This document shows positions 17,578-26,929 of a stretch of 64,000 bases of DNA, in pieces. Within the stretch, counting starts at the first letter, position 1. Every line of letters starts with the position of its first letter. The stretch spans positions 166,669-230,668 of the forward strand of contig JAVHLM010000007.1 in the NCBI GenBank assembly GCA_031082125.1. The letters run 5' to 3'. Both the position numbers and the translations under genes were made by a program. The notes beneath the pieces were generated by a model. The model worked only from the letters and a program-made list of their open reading frames with translations. It was not told the origin of the DNA and made no database searches. Source of the stretch: Candidatus Eremiobacterota bacterium. Its GTDB lineage: Bacteria > Vulcanimicrobiota > CADAWZ01 > Ess09-12.

Positions 17578-18738
17578 GTGGAAATCGCGAGAAGGGAGTT
17601 CCTGAAAAGTACGGCGGCATTTTCCCTTGGATGCATGATGGGCATGACGGCTTTTTCAGGGGAGGCTCTGGCCGCCCCGTCAAAGACCAGGATGCCTCTG
17701 CTCCAGAAGGGCGCCCGCGAGGCCATGTTCTATGAATCCCTCGAGGGAGGAATCGCCCACTGTCTTCTCTGCCCCTGCTCGCCCCTGGATGAAAACTGCG
17801 GGTTTCTCAAAGAAGGCGAGCTGTGCGTCTGCAACGTGCGGTATTCAAGCGGCGGGAAGCTCTACGTGACCAATTACGGGAAGCTTTCGGCCCTTCACAT
17901 TGATTCTATAGAGAAGAATCCCATCTATCACATGACACCCGGCAGGAACAACCTTGCCGTGGCCACGGCGGGCTGCAACCTAGACTGCCAGTGCTGCCAG
18001 AACTGGGAGATGTCACAGAAGCGCGTTGACCAGGTGAAGTGCTTTTCCATGACGCCCCGTGAGGTGGTGAAAAAGGCGAAAGAAAACAAGTGCCACGGAA
18101 TATCTTATACCTACACGGAGCCCGTAATATTCTACGAATACATGCTTGACACTGCAAAGCTTGCACAGCAATCAGGCCTCAAAAACTGCATGGTCACCGG
18201 GGGATATATCCTTTCAGAGCCGCTGAAGCTGCTCACAAAACACATCGATGGGTTCTCGGTAAGTGTCAAGGGATTTACCGAGGATTTTTACAAGAAATAT
18301 TGCCGCGGGAGGCTCGGAACAGTCCTCAACGCCCTCAAGATCCTCAAGGAGAAGGGGAGCTGGTGCGAGATTGTGGTGCTTGTCATACCCACCCTGAGCG
18401 ACAATATGGATCAGATTGACTGGTTCTGCCAGTGGGTGAAGGATAATCTCGGCGTGACGGTGCCCCTTCACTTTTCCCGTTTTTATCCCTCATACCGCAT
18501 GAGCAGCCTCCCCAAGACGCCCGTGACCACGCTGGAGAAGGCATACAAAATCGCCAGGGGAAAGGGGCTGCAGTACGTGTACCTCGGCAACCTGCCGGGC
18601 CATGAGGGCGGCAATACTTTCTGCCACAAGTGCCGGACTCTCCTCATCCAGAGAATTGGAATGAAGCTCATCAAGTCAAATATCCGCGGCGGAAAATGCC
18701 CCTCATGCGGGGCAATAATTCCCGGCATATGGTCCTGA
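17578..18738 (+). CDS. AmmeMemoRadiSam-type radical SAM enzyme with apparent Tat signal
   Basis: A 386-residue protein of the AmmeMemoRadiSam/PFL-activase-like family. It has the N-terminal C-L-L-C-P-C region with later C-G-F and C-V-C, the I-E-K-N-P-I-Y-H phrase, the cluster motif CNLDCQCC followed by Q-N-W, and a C-terminal Cys set C-H-K-C / C-P-S-C-G with a final G-I-W. The oddity is the N-terminus: R-R-E-F-L-K, then a hydrophobic stretch and a small-residue cleavage-like site (A-L-A-A-P), which is a textbook twin-arginine signal. Family members normally work in the cytoplasm next to AMMECR1 and Memo partners; neither is in this window. GTG 17578 is the chosen start. Confidence 0.85.
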   Translation: MEIARREFLKSTAAFSLGCMMGMTAFSGEALAAPSKTRMPLLQKGAREAMFYESLEGGIAHCLLCPCSPLDENCGFLKEGELCVCNVRYSSGGKLYVTNYGKLSALHIDSIEKNPIYHMTPGRNNLAVATAGCNLDCQCCQNWEMSQKRVDQVKCFSMTPREVVKKAKENKCHGISYTYTEPVIFYEYMLDTAKLAQQSGLKNCMVTGGYILSEPLKLLTKHIDGFSVSVKGFTEDFYKKYCRGRLGTVLNALKILKEKGSWCEIVVLVIPTLSDNMDQIDWFCQWVKDNLGVTVPLHFSRFYPSYRMSSLPKTPVTTLEKAYKIARGKGLQYVYLGNLPGHEGGNTFCHKCRTLLIQRIGMKLIKSNIRGGKCPSCGAIIPGIWS

Positions 18739-18789
18739 TTAATCAAAGAACGGCAGGATTTGGAGAGAAATTGTTGAAATTTCAGGGAT

Positions 18790-20850
18790 ATGAGCGCCCT
18801 TGAGAAAGCGACAAAGACCATCCTGCTCGTCGATGATGAACACATCATCAGAAAGCTTGCCCGCAGCACCATAGAGAGCCAGGGCTACCGGATACTTGAA
18901 GCTTCTGACGGCCAGGAGGCTCTGGAGATTGCCAGGGAGGAAAAGCCCAACCTGGTACTGCTCGACATCACCATGCCGAAGATGAGCGGCTTCGAGGTAT
19001 GCAAGATCCTCAAGGAGGATACCGCCACCAAGGATACGATCATCATAATGGTCACCGGTGATCTCTCCGAGGAGCATAAAATCAAGGGCATAGACTCAGG
19101 GGCCGATGATTTTTTTGTCAAGCCTTTCAGCCCCATTGAACTCCTCAACAAGATACGGGAGCGCCTGGAGGACGGCGGAGAGATAGTGCGCCTGGATAAG
19201 AGCCCCAGGGCCATGGCAGAGATGAACAGCCTCAAGGCCGACCCGGAGCTGAAGGGAGAACTGATACATCTCGAGAGAGGGCAGCTCCTTCTCTATGCCA
19301 ACGACCTCGGAAAAATCTACCAGGAAGAGCTGAAAAAGGCCTCAGAGCTCAAGATGGCCTATCAGCGCCTCAAGGACATGGAAAAAATGAAGGATGCCTT
19401 CATTTCTCTCGTGTCCCATGAGCTCAGGACTCCCCTCTCCATCATCAAGGGCTATATAGGCCTCATCAACGAGGTCATGAAGAGCCGCCACGTGGGCAGC
19501 GATCTCCATGAGTTCATGAAGGCCATCACGCAGGCCTCCGAGAAGCTAGAGAGCCTTATCCAGGAGCTTCTGGACTTTTCCAAGATGAAGTCGGGGCTCA
19601 TCTTCTTCGAAAAGGAGGAGATTTCACTCCCCGGGATCCTTGAACTCGTCGTCAATGAGCACATGGCCGAGGCAATGCGCAAGAACATAGATCTCACCCT
19701 CTCGCTCAAAAGTGACTTCAGGCCCCTCAGGGCAGACAGGGCGCGCCTCAGGGAAGCTTTCGGCCACCTCGTGAAGAATGCTGTTTCCTTCACGCCCTCC
19801 TACGGGAAGATTGCCGTCGATGCCGTTGATGAGGGAGTATGGGTGAAAGTGAAGGTCATGGATACAGGGAAAGGGATCCCTGTCGAGGATCTCGATAACA
19901 TTTTTTCCCCATTTTACCAGAGCATGGAATTCCTGACGCGCGACGTGAGCGGCATCGGTCTGGGGCTCACCATCACCAAGCATATCATAGAGGATCATGG
20001 CGGATACATAAAGCTGGAGAGCACCGTGGGCAAGGGGACCGCATTCACCGTGGCCCTTCCCCGCTCATACATGGATGCCAAGGAGATTGTGGCGGAACTC
20101 CAATCCAGGTATCCCCAGAAGATTGACAGCCTCTCGAGCGGCATCGAGATAGCGGAGAAGGAGCTCCTCCTCTATGCGCAGGAAATGAGCACCCTTTATA
20201 ACGCGGAAAAGATCAAGAACGAGCAGCTTGTTGATACCCTCAACGAGCTTGAGGTCACCTATGTCCAGACGATCGCCGCCCTCGCCCAGGCCATCGACGT
20301 GAAGGACGCCTACAAGGGGGGCCATACGGGGCGCGTTTCTTTCTATGCGAAGTGCATCGCCACGCAGCACAATCCCGCGATTCTCAAGGAGAAGGAATTT
20401 GTCTACAGCCTGCTCCTCCACGATGTGGGAAAGATCGGCGTTGCCGAGGACATCCTCGGCAAGGCGGGGAAGCTCTCCGACGAGGAATGGGAGAAGATCA
20501 AGAGCCATCCCGAGATGGGCGCCAGGATCGTGGGCCAGGTGAAATTCCTCTCGCCGGCCATTTCGAGTGTCCGCTCCCATCATGAGCGCTGGGACGGGAA
20601 AGGCTACCCTGACGGGCTGAAAAGGGAGGAGATACCTCTCTCAGCAAGGATAATAAGCGTTGCTGACGCCTTTGACGCTATGACAAGCGAAAGGCCTTAC
20701 AGGAACAGAGTAACCAAGGAAGAGGCCAGGGAGGAGATCATAAAAAACTCCGGTGTCCAGTTTGATCCTGCCGTGGTGGAGTCATTCCTCAACGCATGGC
20801 CGGAGATAATCTCCTACAGGGATGACGGGAGCGACAAAGTCCTGGATTAA
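18790..20850 (+). CDS. Receiver-histidine kinase-HD-GYP fusion protein
   Basis: A 686-residue cytoplasmic signalling fusion. Residues about 9-125 are a response-regulator receiver (D14-D15, phospho-acceptor D59, K111). A helix follows, then HisKA with H210 in S-H-E-L-R-T-P-L-S and an HATPase domain with N330, D-T-G-K-G at about 358-362 and G-I-G-L-G-L at about 388-393. From about 485 to the end is an HD-GYP domain (H544-D545, H-H-E-R-W-D, G605-Y-P) of the c-di-GMP phosphodiesterase family. Two similar linker helices (L-L-L-Y-A near 167 and 460) precede the kinase and HD-GYP parts. No membrane segment is visible. The order suggests phosphorylation input controlling c-di-GMP hydrolysis. Confidence 0.92.
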   Translation: MSALEKATKTILLVDDEHIIRKLARSTIESQGYRILEASDGQEALEIAREEKPNLVLLDITMPKMSGFEVCKILKEDTATKDTIIIMVTGDLSEEHKIKGIDSGADDFFVKPFSPIELLNKIRERLEDGGEIVRLDKSPRAMAEMNSLKADPELKGELIHLERGQLLLYANDLGKIYQEELKKASELKMAYQRLKDMEKMKDAFISLVSHELRTPLSIIKGYIGLINEVMKSRHVGSDLHEFMKAITQASEKLESLIQELLDFSKMKSGLIFFEKEEISLPGILELVVNEHMAEAMRKNIDLTLSLKSDFRPLRADRARLREAFGHLVKNAVSFTPSYGKIAVDAVDEGVWVKVKVMDTGKGIPVEDLDNIFSPFYQSMEFLTRDVSGIGLGLTITKHIIEDHGGYIKLESTVGKGTAFTVALPRSYMDAKEIVAELQSRYPQKIDSLSSGIEIAEKELLLYAQEMSTLYNAEKIKNEQLVDTLNELEVTYVQTIAALAQAIDVKDAYKGGHTGRVSFYAKCIATQHNPAILKEKEFVYSLLLHDVGKIGVAEDILGKAGKLSDEEWEKIKSHPEMGARIVGQVKFLSPAISSVRSHHERWDGKGYPDGLKREEIPLSARIISVADAFDAMTSERPYRNRVTKEEAREEIIKNSGVQFDPAVVESFLNAWPEIISYRDDGSDKVLD

Positions 20851-20917
20851 CCGCGGCCCTGTTATCAGCGGCACCTTTTTTCACCAGCCCCGGTCGGAAA
20901 TAGAGACTCTGGAGACC

Positions 20918-22915
20918 ATGCAGGAAAAAAAAGTAATAGAGATATTTCACAATAAATCCATCCTCTGCGCGCTCTGCCGGAAAAAGGAGCTGGAGCAGCT
21001 CTGGTGTATCACCGAGGAAGGGAGAGAGCTGAAAGTAAGCGAAGACAAGGCTCTCTTTACCGATACCATCTCAGGGAAGGACCTCGAGGAGCGCGAAGGC
21101 ATCATTGCGGCACTCCGCGCCCTTGCCGCAAAAAGGGAGGCTCTCAAGGAGAGTATTGCCCTCAGTGACCTGTGGGAGCTCTGCCTTGAAGAGAGCGAGT
21201 CCTATACCCTGGAAGACCTCGCGGCCCTTTATTTCGGCTCTTCCTATTCCTGCGATGAGCGCTCCGCCATGTTCAGGCTCCTTCACCAGGAAAAGCTTTA
21301 TTTCAGGAGAAAGGATGAGCACTATTATCCTCAGCCGCGGGACCATGTGGAGGGAGTTCTCCTCCAGAGGCAGAGAGAGGATGAGCGCCGCAGAAGGCAC
21401 GGGATTCTTGCCGAGAATGCCCGGGCCCTCTATGAGGGAAAGGCCGGGGCATTTATCGCCGAAGCCCAGGAATTCATCGCCTCCCTCAAGGATGTTGCCA
21501 TAAAGAAGAAGGAATCGCCCCGGTTCAAGGAAGTATCCGATGTCCTGGCTCTCGCCGGTATCACCTCTCCCCAGGGGCCCTTTGAGCTTCTGGTGAAGGC
21601 CGGGATCTGGAACGATCATGAAAACCTTCTCATCAAGGAGCACGGGGTGCCTCTCTCCTTTCCCCCTGAAGTAGAGCGCTCCTGCGAAGAGCTGGCAGCA
21701 GAGCGGGGCACCAGGAGCTTCCAGGGATATCTTGATTACCGCCATGTGCCTGCCGTCACCATCGATGACCTGAAGACCAGGGATTTTGACGATGCGCTCT
21801 CTATCGAGGAGGTCCCGGAGGGATACCTGGTGGGCGTTCATATTGCCGATATCACGGGCTTTATCCCCGAAGGCTCTCCCCCTGACCTCGAGGCCCGGGC
21901 CAGGGGCACGTCGGTCTATCTTCCGGACCTCAAGATACCTATGCTGCCCGGGGCTTTAAGCGAGGACCTCGCAAGCCTGGTGGAGGGAGGGACAAGGCCT
22001 GCCCTATCTTTCTTTGTCACTTTCTCGCCAGGGGGAGACGTCGTGGCCTCGAGAATCGAAAAAACTCTTATTGCCGTCACCAGAAGGCTTACCTATGATA
22101 TGGTTGATGATACTTACCAGGATGCCCTGGACCTTGCACGGCTCTATGATATTGCAAGGGTGCTGCTCCAGAAGAGGATAGCGCTGGGCGCTCTCTATAC
22201 TCCCATTCCCCGCGTGAACGTGAGCGTTGATGATCATTACTCTGTTTCGATAAAGTTGGACGATCCCTCAAAGCCCAGCCAGGTTCTTGTTTCGGAGTTG
22301 ATGATCCTGGCAAACTCAGTGGCAGGGGAGTTCTGCGTCAAGGAGGGCATCCCCGCGATATACAGGGGGCAGCCGGCCCCTGAAGAGAAGATTGCCCTCA
22401 GCGAGCCCGTCACTCCTCTCATGTGCTACCAGATGAGACGCGTCCTGAAGAAAGTGACCGTTGACGTGTCGCCCCAGAGGCACTCGGGACTGGGCATTGA
22501 CAGCTATATCCAGGCGACATCCCCTCTCAGGCGTTACAGCGACCTTGCCATGCACCGTCAGCTGAAATCCGTGCTGGAGGGAGGGCCTCCACGCTATACT
22601 TCCGAAGAGCTTGCCGCCCTCATTGCCGAGACAGAGAGAGTGATTGAGATTGCCGAGCTCCTTGAGCGCGAGAGAAAAACCTACTGGATTCTCAGGTACC
22701 TTGAAAAGCAGACAGGGAGGGAAAAAAATGCCGTCGTGCTGCGTGTTCATCCTGACAAGCTCCACGTGCAGCTCTCCGAGACTCTCCTGGAGGCTGACTG
22801 CCCCAAGCCGAGAAAAATGGAGTTCGCCCCCGGTGAAGCCGTCATCGTGGTGCCTGAGCTGGTGTGGCCCAGGGAAGGGACCCTGAGGCTCTCTTACCAG
22901 GGCCGCAAAGAATAA
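20918..22915 (+). CDS. RNB-domain exoribonuclease (RNase II/R family)
   Basis: A 665-residue RNase II/R-type 3'-5' exoribonuclease. The catalytic RNB domain spans roughly residues 255-585; the metal-binding cluster T-R-D-F-D-D-A-L lies near 285-293, and A-T-S-P-L-R-R-Y-S-D near 530 is the second signature. The N-terminal 250 residues replace the cold-shock domains of RNase R with less recognisable sequence, and the last 70 residues look like a divergent S1-like domain. ATG 20918 (GGAG just upstream) avoids overlap with the preceding signalling gene. It sits directly upstream of the rpoB promoter and probably is a separate transcript. Confidence 0.88.
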   Translation: MQEKKVIEIFHNKSILCALCRKKELEQLWCITEEGRELKVSEDKALFTDTISGKDLEEREGIIAALRALAAKREALKESIALSDLWELCLEESESYTLEDLAALYFGSSYSCDERSAMFRLLHQEKLYFRRKDEHYYPQPRDHVEGVLLQRQREDERRRRHGILAENARALYEGKAGAFIAEAQEFIASLKDVAIKKKESPRFKEVSDVLALAGITSPQGPFELLVKAGIWNDHENLLIKEHGVPLSFPPEVERSCEELAAERGTRSFQGYLDYRHVPAVTIDDLKTRDFDDALSIEEVPEGYLVGVHIADITGFIPEGSPPDLEARARGTSVYLPDLKIPMLPGALSEDLASLVEGGTRPALSFFVTFSPGGDVVASRIEKTLIAVTRRLTYDMVDDTYQDALDLARLYDIARVLLQKRIALGALYTPIPRVNVSVDDHYSVSIKLDDPSKPSQVLVSELMILANSVAGEFCVKEGIPAIYRGQPAPEEKIALSEPVTPLMCYQMRRVLKKVTVDVSPQRHSGLGIDSYIQATSPLRRYSDLAMHRQLKSVLEGGPPRYTSEELAALIAETERVIEIAELLERERKTYWILRYLEKQTGREKNAVVLRVHPDKLHVQLSETLLEADCPKPRKMEFAPGEAVIVVPELVWPREGTLRLSYQGRKE

Positions 22916-22939
22916 AGACCCATTTTTTTCGAAAATATA

Positions 22940-22968
22940 TTGACAAATATCTAAAAATTTGCTAACAT
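22940..22968 (+). promoter_or_regulatory. rpoB promoter
   Basis: TTGACA at 22940-22945, a 17-nt spacer, then TAACAT at 22963-22968 preceded by TGC (extended -10). The start of transcription would lie near 22975, giving a leader of about 125 nt. The region is A/T-rich compared with its surroundings. Confidence 0.75.
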
Positions 22969-22980
22969 AATATGACGTGT

Positions 22981-23075
22981 AAAAGCCACTGAAGGAAACG
23001 GAGAAAACGTTGGTATAGGACTGTTTCCACGGTCAAAATAAAAGCGAGGTCTGTTGTTATGAGCCTGGCTTTTTT
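22981..23075 (+). promoter_or_regulatory. Foldable rpoB leader, attenuator-like
   Basis: AAAGCGAGG (23041-23049) can pair with CCTGGCTTT (23064-23072) with one mismatch, followed by T73-T75 and a T-rich stretch. AAAAGCCA (22981-22988) can pair instead with TGGCTTTT (23066-23073), so the two folds exclude each other. A third hairpin pairs GGAAACGG (22994-23001) with CTGTTTCC (23021-23028). The layout would allow regulated read-through; function is inferred. Confidence 0.4.
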
Positions 23076-23099
23076 GCATTTTGAGAGGGAGGTTATTCT

Positions 23100-26000
23100 A
23101 TGGACATTATGAAAGCCAATCGACATCGAAACCCAGAGAAGGTAAGCTTCCAGAAGATCTTCCAGGCAGTCGAAGTTCCGAACCTGATAGAGCTTCAGAG
23201 ATCATCATATGAAAAGTTTCTTGATGAAGGCATAAGAGAGGCTTTCCGTGATATCTCCCCTATCGAAGACTTCACCGGCAACCTGATCCTGGAGTTCCTG
23301 GACCACTCGCTGGGTGAGCCGACCCACTCCATAGAGGAGTGCCAGGACAAGGACATGACCTATGCAAGGCCCCTCAAGGTGAAAGTAAGGCTCATCACCA
23401 AGGAAGAGAATGAGATCAAGGAGGTAAAAGAGCAGGAGATCTTCATGGGCGACTTCCCCAGCATGACCCAGAAAGGCACCTTTATAATCAACGGTGCCGA
23501 AAGGGTCATCGTAAGCCAGCTCGTGCGCTCTCCCGGAATTTACTTCCAGACAGTGCCGGATCCTACGGGAAAAACGCTCTACCTGGGAATGGTCATACCC
23601 AACAGGGGTGCCTGGCTCGAATTTGAAAGCGATGTATCCGATATCATAGGGGTCCGCATAGACAAGACCAGGAAGATCCATGTCACGGTGCTGATCAGGG
23701 CCCTCGGCTATGAGACGGACAAGGATATCCGCGATATCTTCAATAACGATCCCATCATAGAAGAGACTCTCACCAAGGATTCCATAAAGACAAGGGATGA
23801 TGCCCTCATAGAGATATACCGCAAGCTCAGACCCGGTGATCCTCCCAATGCCGACAGCGCAAAGACGCTCCTGAAGAACCTCTTCTTCGACCCCAAGCGC
23901 TACAATCTCGGCAAGGTGGGCAGGTACAAATTCAACAAGAAGCTGGGAATCAAGCTTGTATGCGGCAAGTGCGGAACCCTTTCAAAACCCGGCGCCGTTG
24001 AGTGTGCAGAATGCGAAGCCCCCATGAGCTATGGTGAGATTCTCTCGAAAGAGGACATCGTGGCAGCGGTCCGTTACATGGCGGCCCTCCTCAGGGGGGA
24101 GAAGGGCCTGAGTGCCCAGGATGATCGCCACCTTGACGTAATCGTGAAGCATGACGACATAGACCACCTTGGGAACAGGAGGGTAAGGGCTGTCGGCGAG
24201 CTGCTGCAGAACCAGTTCCGTGTGGGGCTCCTGAGGCTCGAAAGGGTTGTGAGAGAAAGGATGACCGTGCAGGACATCGAGACCGTGACACCGCAGGCCC
24301 TTATCAATATAAGGCCCGTCGTGGCCGCCATCAAGGAGTTCTTCGGCTCCAGCCAGCTCTCCCAGTTCATGGACCAGACCAACTCCCTGGCTGAGCTGAC
24401 TCACAAGAGGAGGCTCTCGGCCCTCGGCCCGGGTGGCTTGAGCAGGGAGCGCGCCGGTTTCGAGGTCCGCGATGTCCATTATTCCCATTACGGAAGGATA
24501 TGCCCCATCGAGACCCCTGAAGGCCCCAACATCGGCCTCATCGGCTCCCTTGCCTGCTTTGCCAAGGTAAACGACTTTGGCTTCATCATGACGCCTTACC
24601 GGAAAGTAGAAAGGGGCACCGTGATGGACCATGCTGATTACCTGAGCGCCGACGAGGAGGATGAGTTTGTTATCGCACAGGCCAACACACCCCTTGATGC
24701 CGGCGGAAATATCGTCACCGAGAAGGTAGTGGCCCGGTCAAGGCACGACACCATCCTGGTGAACAAGGATGAGATTGACTATATCGACGTCTCGCCCAAG
24801 CAGGTCGTCAGCGTCGCCACGGCGCTCATCCCTTTCCTTGAGCATGATGATGCAAACAGGGCCCTTATGGGAGCCAACATGCAGCGCCAGGGCGTGCCGC
24901 TTCTCAAGCCCGAGGCGCCTCTCGTGGGAACGGGCATGGAGTTCCGCGCGGCGAAGGATTCAGGCGCACTGATGAATTCCGAGGAGGACGGCGTGGTGAT
25001 AGCCGTGAACTCAAACGATATCGTGGTGCAGAATGAAAAAGGCAAGAAGAAGACTTACCGGCTTATGAAATTCAAGCGCTCAAACGCCGGTACCTGCATC
25101 AACCAGAGACCCACGGTGAGAAAAGGCCAGAAAATCAAGGCCAACCAGGTGATAGCTGACGGCGCATCCAGCGTGGAAGGCGAGCTTGCCCTGGGAAGAA
25201 ATGTCCTTGTCTCCTTTATGCCCTGGGAAGGATACAATTACGAGGACGCCATTCTCATCAGCGAGGAGCTCGTGATGGACGACGTCTTCACCTCGATCCA
25301 TATTGAAGAATACGAGTGCGAGGCCAGGGACACCAAGCTGGGAGCCGAGGAGATCACGAGAGATATCCCCAACGTCGGCGAGGAAGCTCTCAAGGACCTT
25401 GACGAGAGAGGCATCGTGCGCATCGGCGCCGATGTGCGCCCCGAAGACATCCTCGTAGGGAAAGTGACACCCAAGGGCGAGACGGAGCTCACCGCCGAGG
25501 AGAGGCTGCTTCGGGCGATTTTCGGCGAAAAGGCCAGGGATGTGAGGGACACCTCCATGAAGGTTCCCCACGGTGAAAAGGGGAAGGTCATTGATGTAAA
25601 GGTCTTCTCCAGGGAGAGCAGCGATGAGCTTTCGCCGGGCGTGAACCAGCTCGTGAGGGTCTACGTGGCACAGAAGAGAAAGATCCTCCAGGGCGACAAG
25701 ATGGCAGGCCGCCATGGAAACAAGGGGGTCATCGCGAAAGTGCTCCCCATAGAAGACATGCCTTATATGCCTGACGGCACGCCGCTGCAGATAGTCCTTA
25801 ACCCTCTCGGCGTGCCTTCCCGTATGAACATCGGGCAGATCCTGGAGACTCACATCGGCGGCGCAAGCCGCGATATAGGCGTCCGTGTTGAATGCCCGGT
25901 TTTTGACAGTGCCAGCGAAGGGGAGATCCGCCTCTTCATGAAGCGCGCTCATCTCAAGAAGATCCTGGATGACAGGGGAATCATTCTCACCGACGCCTCA

Positions 26001-26834
26001 ATAAAGTATCTCCTCGAGAGCGATGATCCCGTCGAGCGCCTGGGTATCTACCTCACGGGCAAGATGATCAAGCTGAGCAAGGAAGAGCTTGCCAAGATCG
26101 TCGAGAGCCCCAAGGCCAAGGAGAACCTTCTCAAGCAGGCGAAGAAAAAGAAGACCGCCATCAACGAGGAGGAACTGGACCATATCATACAGACCAAGAC
26201 CGTGAGGGAGAAGGTACGCTCCGTGGTAAAGAAGGAGTATGTCAGCCTTTCTGAAGAGGCCTTCAACAGCCTGGCAGACTATATCGAGGTATTCAACACA
26301 GTCCCTGAAGACGGGAAATCGGTCCTTCTGGACGGGAGGTCGGGCGAGCCCTTTGACTGCAGGATCACCGTGGGGCAGATATACATGATGAAGCTTGCCC
26401 ATCTTGTTGACGACAAGATCCATGCGCGATCAACGGGTCCATACTCCCTCATCACGCAGCAGCCTCTCGGCGGCAAGGCTCAGTTCGGCGGCCAGAGGTT
26501 CGGCGAGATGGAGGTCTGGGCCCTTGAGGCTTACGGCGCGGCCTATACGCTCCAGGAGCTTCTCACGGTGAAATCCGATGACGTCGTGGGTCGCGTAAAG
26601 ACCTACGAGGCCATCGTGAAGGGTGAAAACGTCCTTGAGCCCGGCGTTCCCGAATCCTTCAAGGTGCTCATCAAGGAGCTCCAGAGCCTCTGCCTGGACG
26701 TGAGGATCCTCTCGGAGGACGAGCTCGGCCACCTCAAGGAAATCGAGCTGAAAGGCTCTGAGGACCTGGATGTCAAAGCGACTGCGAGGGAGATCGGGCT
26801 TGACCTGGAAGATGAGGCCCTCTCGTCAATCTAG
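23100..26834 (+). CDS. rpoB: DNA-directed RNA polymerase subunit beta
   Basis: A 1244-residue beta subunit. The core is well conserved: the rifampicin region [12 protein letters not shown] with L-S-A-L-G-P-G-G-L and [10 protein letters not shown], the [10 protein letters not shown] motif, and the C-terminal [27 protein letters not shown] precedes ATG 23100. An unusual insertion near residues 288-305 carries C-G-K-C then ten residues and C-A-E-C, a zinc-ribbon pattern absent from E. coli at this point, between the G-R-Y-K-F-N-K segment and L-S-K-E-D-I. The rplKAJL genes that usually precede rpoB are not upstream; an RNase gene is. Confidence 0.99.
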   Translation: MDIMKANRHRNPEKVSFQKIFQAVEVPNLIELQRSSYEKFLDEGIREAFRDISPIEDFTGNLILEFLDHSLGEPTHSIEECQDKDMTYARPLKVKVRLITKEENEIKEVKEQEIFMGDFPSMTQKGTFIINGAERVIVSQLVRSPGIYFQTVPDPTGKTLYLGMVIPNRGAWLEFESDVSDIIGVRIDKTRKIHVTVLIRALGYETDKDIRDIFNNDPIIEETLTKDSIKTRDDALIEIYRKLRPGDPPNADSAKTLLKNLFFDPKRYNLGKVGRYKFNKKLGIKLVCGKCGTLSKPGAVECAECEAPMSYGEILSKEDIVAAVRYMAALLRGEKGLSAQDDRHLDVIVKHDDIDHLGNRRVRAVGELLQNQFRVGLLRLERVVRERMTVQDIETVTPQALINIRPVVAAIKEFFGSSQLSQFMDQTNSLAELTHKRRLSALGPGGLSRERAGFEVRDVHYSHYGRICPIETPEGPNIGLIGSLACFAKVNDFGFIMTPYRKVERGTVMDHADYLSADEEDEFVIAQANTPLDAGGNIVTEKVVARSRHDTILVNKDEIDYIDVSPKQVVSVATALIPFLEHDDANRALMGANMQRQGVPLLKPEAPLVGTGMEFRAAKDSGALMNSEEDGVVIAVNSNDIVVQNEKGKKKTYRLMKFKRSNAGTCINQRPTVRKGQKIKANQVIADGASSVEGELALGRNVLVSFMPWEGYNYEDAILISEELVMDDVFTSIHIEEYECEARDTKLGAEEITRDIPNVGEEALKDLDERGIVRIGADVRPEDILVGKVTPKGETELTAEERLLRAIFGEKARDVRDTSMKVPHGEKGKVIDVKVFSRESSDELSPGVNQLVRVYVAQKRKILQGDKMAGRHGNKGVIAKVLPIEDMPYMPDGTPLQIVLNPLGVPSRMNIGQILETHIGGASRDIGVRVECPVFDSASEGEIRLFMKRAHLKKILDDRGIILTDASIKYLLESDDPVERLGIYLTGKMIKLSKEELAKIVESPKAKENLLKQAKKKKTAINEEELDHIIQTKTVREKVRSVVKKEYVSLSEEAFNSLADYIEVFNTVPEDGKSVLLDGRSGEPFDCRITVGQIYMMKLAHLVDDKIHARSTGPYSLITQQPLGGKAQFGGQRFGEMEVWALEAYGAAYTLQELLTVKSDDVVGRVKTYEAIVKGENVLEPGVPESFKVLIKELQSLCLDVRILSEDELGHLKEIELKGSEDLDVKATAREIGLDLEDEALSSI

Positions 26835-26929
26835 CACTATGGTGTCCTCGTGCGGGCGCCTGGTTTGAGATATAATGAAGCCTGAAAGCAGGAAAACGCA
26901 TCGTTCCTGAGAGATAAGGAGGGACAAAA

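Noticed and set aside
25080-25952. Long open frame antisense to rpoB
   Set aside because: A by-product of rpoB codon bias; no SD, no protein-like domains, and the sense frame is certain.
26871-26876. Perfect TATAAT in the rpoB-rpoC gap
   Set aside because: No usable -35 at 16-18 nt (TCGTGC region) and no TGn extension; rpoC is more simply co-transcribed with rpoB.
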